From Pseudomonadota bacterium (GTDB taxonomy: Bacteria > Pseudomonadota > Gammaproteobacteria > Xanthomonadales > Xanthomonadaceae): a stretch of 7,616 nucleotides of DNA. The stretch spans positions 1-7,616 of the forward strand of contig JAEXTE010000287.1 of assembly GCA_023453655.1 (NCBI GenBank), written 5' to 3'. The position numbers and the translations under genes are program-made. Positions 5,657-7,616 of this stretch are shown here, one piece after another (within the stretch, counting starts at the first letter, position 1; each line of letters begins with the position of its first letter). Under the pieces are notes generated by a model, which saw only the letters and a list, made by a program, of their open reading frames with translations, did not search any database and was not told the origin of the DNA.

Positions 5657-7616
5657 GTGAACCATCGCCACGCCCTGCTCGCCCTGGCCATCGGCGCCAG
5701 CCTCGCCCTGTCCGCCTGCAAGCGCGAACCCACGGCCACGCCCGACGCCGCGCAACCCGTCGCCACCGCCGGCGCCCCGGCCGACGAGACCGCCGACGCC
5801 TTCGTGGCGCGGGTCAACGCCGAGCTCAAGGCCATGTATCCGGAACTCACCGCCGCGCAGTGGCTGTCGAGCACGTACATCAACGACGACAGCCAGTTGC
5901 TCGCGGCCAAGGCCAACGAGAAGTTCCTGACCTCGCTCAACAGCTGGATCGAACAGTCGAAGAAGTTCGAAGGCCAGCAGATGTCGCCCGAGACCGCGCG
6001 CGCGATCACCCTGCTCAAGCTGGGCACCGCGATGCCCGCGCCCAAGGACCCGGCGCGCCTGTCCGAATTGACCCGCATCGCCACGAAGATGGAGGGCATG
6101 TACGGCGCCGGCACCTACTGCAAGGCCGCTGGCGACAGCCAGAACTGCCGCCAGCTGGGCGAGCTGGAGGAGGTGCTGGCCAAGAGCCGCGACTACGACG
6201 CCCAGCTCGACGCCTGGCAGGGCTGGCACACCATCGCCCGGCCGATGCGCGAGGACTACACCCGCTTCGTCGAGCTGGTGAACGAAGGTTCGCGCGAACT
6301 CGGATACGCCAACACCGGCGAGATGTGGCGGGCCGGCTACGACATGTCGCCGGTCGAACTTGCGGCCGAGACCGACCGCCTCTGGGGCCAGGTCAAGCCG
6401 CTGTACGAGCAGCTGCACTGCTACGCCCGCACCCGCCTGGAGGCGCAGTACCCGGGCCGCGGTTCGGTCGACGGCCTGCTGCCGGCGCACCTGATGGGCA
6501 ACATGTGGCAGCAGGACTGGGGCAACCTGTGGGACGTGCTGGCGCCCTACGGCGAGCAGCAGGCCGGCAGCCTCGACGTCGGCGGCGCGCTGCAGCGCCA
6601 GTACCAGTCCGTGCTCAACGACCACCTCGCGCGCGAGAACGCGCTGATCGACACCGATCGGCGCGTGGAAGTGGTGCGCAAGGCGCAGCTCGAGCATGCC
6701 CAGCAGATGACCCGCCAGGCCGAGGAGTTCTACACCTCGCTGGGCATGCCCGCGCTGCCGAAGAGCTACTGGCAGAAGACCCAGTTCATCAAGCCGCGCG
6801 ACCGCGACGTGGTCTGCCACGCCAGCGCCTGGGACATGAACATGGGCGGCGAGGACGGCAAGTCGCCGGACGTGCGCACCAAGATGTGCATCAAGCCCAA
6901 CGAGGAGGACTTCTTCACCATCTACCACGAGCTGGGCCACGTGTATTACTACCTGGCCTACAACAACCTGCCGCCGCTGTTCCAGGGCGGCGCGCACGAC
7001 GGGTTCCACGAGGCCATCGGCGACACCATTGAACTGGCGATGACGCCGGCCTACCTGAAGTCGATCGGCCTGGTCGGCGACCAGCAGCCCAGCCAGGAAG
7101 CGCTGATCAACGCGCAGATGCGCATGGCCCTGGCCAAGGTGGCGTTCATGCCGTTCGGCCTGATGATCGACCGCTGGCGCTGGGGCGTGTTCGACGGCTC
7201 GATCACGCCGGAGAACTACAACACCGCCTGGTGGGACCTGAAGGCGAAGTACCAGGGCGTGGCGCCGGCCACCGCGCGCGGCGAGGACTTCTTCGACGCC
7301 GGCGCCAAGTACCACGTGCCGGGCAACACCCCGTACACGCGCTACTTCCTCTCGCACGTGCTGCAGTTCCAGTTCTACAAGGCGCTGTGCGACGCCGCGG
7401 GCCACCAGGGTCCGCTGTACGAATGCACCTTCGCCGGCAACAAGGCCGGCGGCGGCAAGTTCTGGGCGATGCTCTCGCGCGGCAACAGCCAGCCCTGGCA
7501 GCAGACGATGAAGGAACTGACCGGCACCGAGCAGATGGATGCCTCGGCGGTGCTCGAGTACTTCTCGCCGCTGCAGGAATGGCTCAGGCAGCAGAACGAG
7601 GGCCGCAGCTGCGGCT
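5657..7616 (+). CDS. M2 peptidyl-dipeptidase (ACE-like) lipoprotein, 3' end cut off
   Basis: This is a bacterial homologue of angiotensin-converting enzyme, a zinc enzyme that removes C-terminal dipeptides from peptides. The 653 visible residues start at GTG with a weak ribosome binding site (ACGGA). The signal peptide ends in lipobox LSAC (C21) followed by Lys, suggesting an outer-membrane lipoprotein facing the periplasm. The zinc site is HELGH (H424, E425, H428) with E452 in FHEAIGD. Substrate-site residues aligned to human testis ACE are present: Q286 (Q281), H388 (H353), K551 (K511), H553 (H513) and Y563 (Y523). Three cysteine pairs match ACE disulfides: C155-C164, C387-C411 and C578-C590. 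The text ends at SCG plus one T; relatives usually end in GW, so only about a codon plus stop is missing. Oddities are an extra segment near 318-347 and altered chloride-site residues. The physiological substrate is unknown. Confidence 0.95.
   Translation, partial: MNHRHALLALAIGASLALSACKREPTATPDAAQPVATAGAPADETADAFVARVNAELKAMYPELTAAQWLSSTYINDDSQLLAAKANEKFLTSLNSWIEQSKKFEGQQMSPETARAITLLKLGTAMPAPKDPARLSELTRIATKMEGMYGAGTYCKAAGDSQNCRQLGELEEVLAKSRDYDAQLDAWQGWHTIARPMREDYTRFVELVNEGSRELGYANTGEMWRAGYDMSPVELAAETDRLWGQVKPLYEQLHCYARTRLEAQYPGRGSVDGLLPAHLMGNMWQQDWGNLWDVLAPYGEQQAGSLDVGGALQRQYQSVLNDHLARENALIDTDRRVEVVRKAQLEHAQQMTRQAEEFYTSLGMPALPKSYWQKTQFIKPRDRDVVCHASAWDMNMGGEDGKSPDVRTKMCIKPNEEDFFTIYHELGHVYYYLAYNNLPPLFQGGAHDGFHEAIGDTIELAMTPAYLKSIGLVGDQQPSQEALINAQMRMALAKVAFMPFGLMIDRWRWGVFDGSITPENYNTAWWDLKAKYQGVAPATARGEDFFDAGAKYHVPGNTPYTRYFLSHVLQFQFYKALCDAAGHQGPLYECTFAGNKAGGGKFWAMLSRGNSQPWQQTMKELTGTEQMDASAVLEYFSPLQEWLRQQNEGRSCG

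Noticed and set aside
5615..7405. A 596-residue minus-strand open frame opposite the M2 peptidase
   Set aside because: It is the antisense of a gene with strongly GC-biased third positions, which removes stop codons. It is rich in Val, Ala, Leu, Gly, His and Arg with no domain, while the sense frame has a complete ACE signature.

Overview
The window is a GC-rich chromosomal segment with strong G/C preference at third codon positions. The order GNAT acetyltransferase-minC-minD-minE, the MinC/MinD/MinE sequences and a lipoprotein of the angiotensin-converting-enzyme type all point to a gammaproteobacterium of the Xanthomonadaceae/Lysobacteraceae (Lysobacter- or Luteimonas-like). This assignment rests on recognising the proteins, not on a database search. 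It looks like housekeeping chromosome: there is no insertion sequence, phage gene, tRNA, rRNA or CRISPR array.

Layout, left to right. Positions 1-341 hold no convincing gene but several GC-rich palindromes, one of which could terminate leftward transcription. Positions 342-560 carry two 106-bp direct repeats; the right one contains the 3' end of a response-regulator gene and the left one is a decayed extra copy of that end. Positions 488-2382 (minus strand) are a two-component pair of the DesK/DesR (NarL) type, kinase first, with an ATGA overlap. A 160-bp divergent intergenic region follows. From it a plus-strand operon runs to a clear intrinsic terminator at 5040-5069: a GNAT N-acetyltransferase, minC (ATGA overlap), minD (TTG start) and minE. 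A small uncharacterised HExxH protein starts just after the terminator (5074-5580). The right end is a periplasmic lipoprotein peptidyl-dipeptidase of family M2 (5657 onward), cut by the window edge probably only a codon or two before its stop.

How the genes work together: MinC, MinD and MinE form the oscillator that keeps the FtsZ ring away from the cell poles. The acetyltransferase is translationally tied to minC but has no known place in that system. The kinase and regulator form a self-contained membrane sensor and transcription switch of unknown target. The HExxH protein and the M2 peptidase are both putative zinc hydrolases but belong to different families, and nothing in the sequence ties them to one pathway.

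The points most worth following up are the partial duplication of the regulator's 3' end, the uncharacterised HEAGH protein whose start abuts a terminator, and the M2 peptidase with an extra segment of about 29 residues and altered chloride-site residues. I found no clear evidence of an undescribed multi-gene system.
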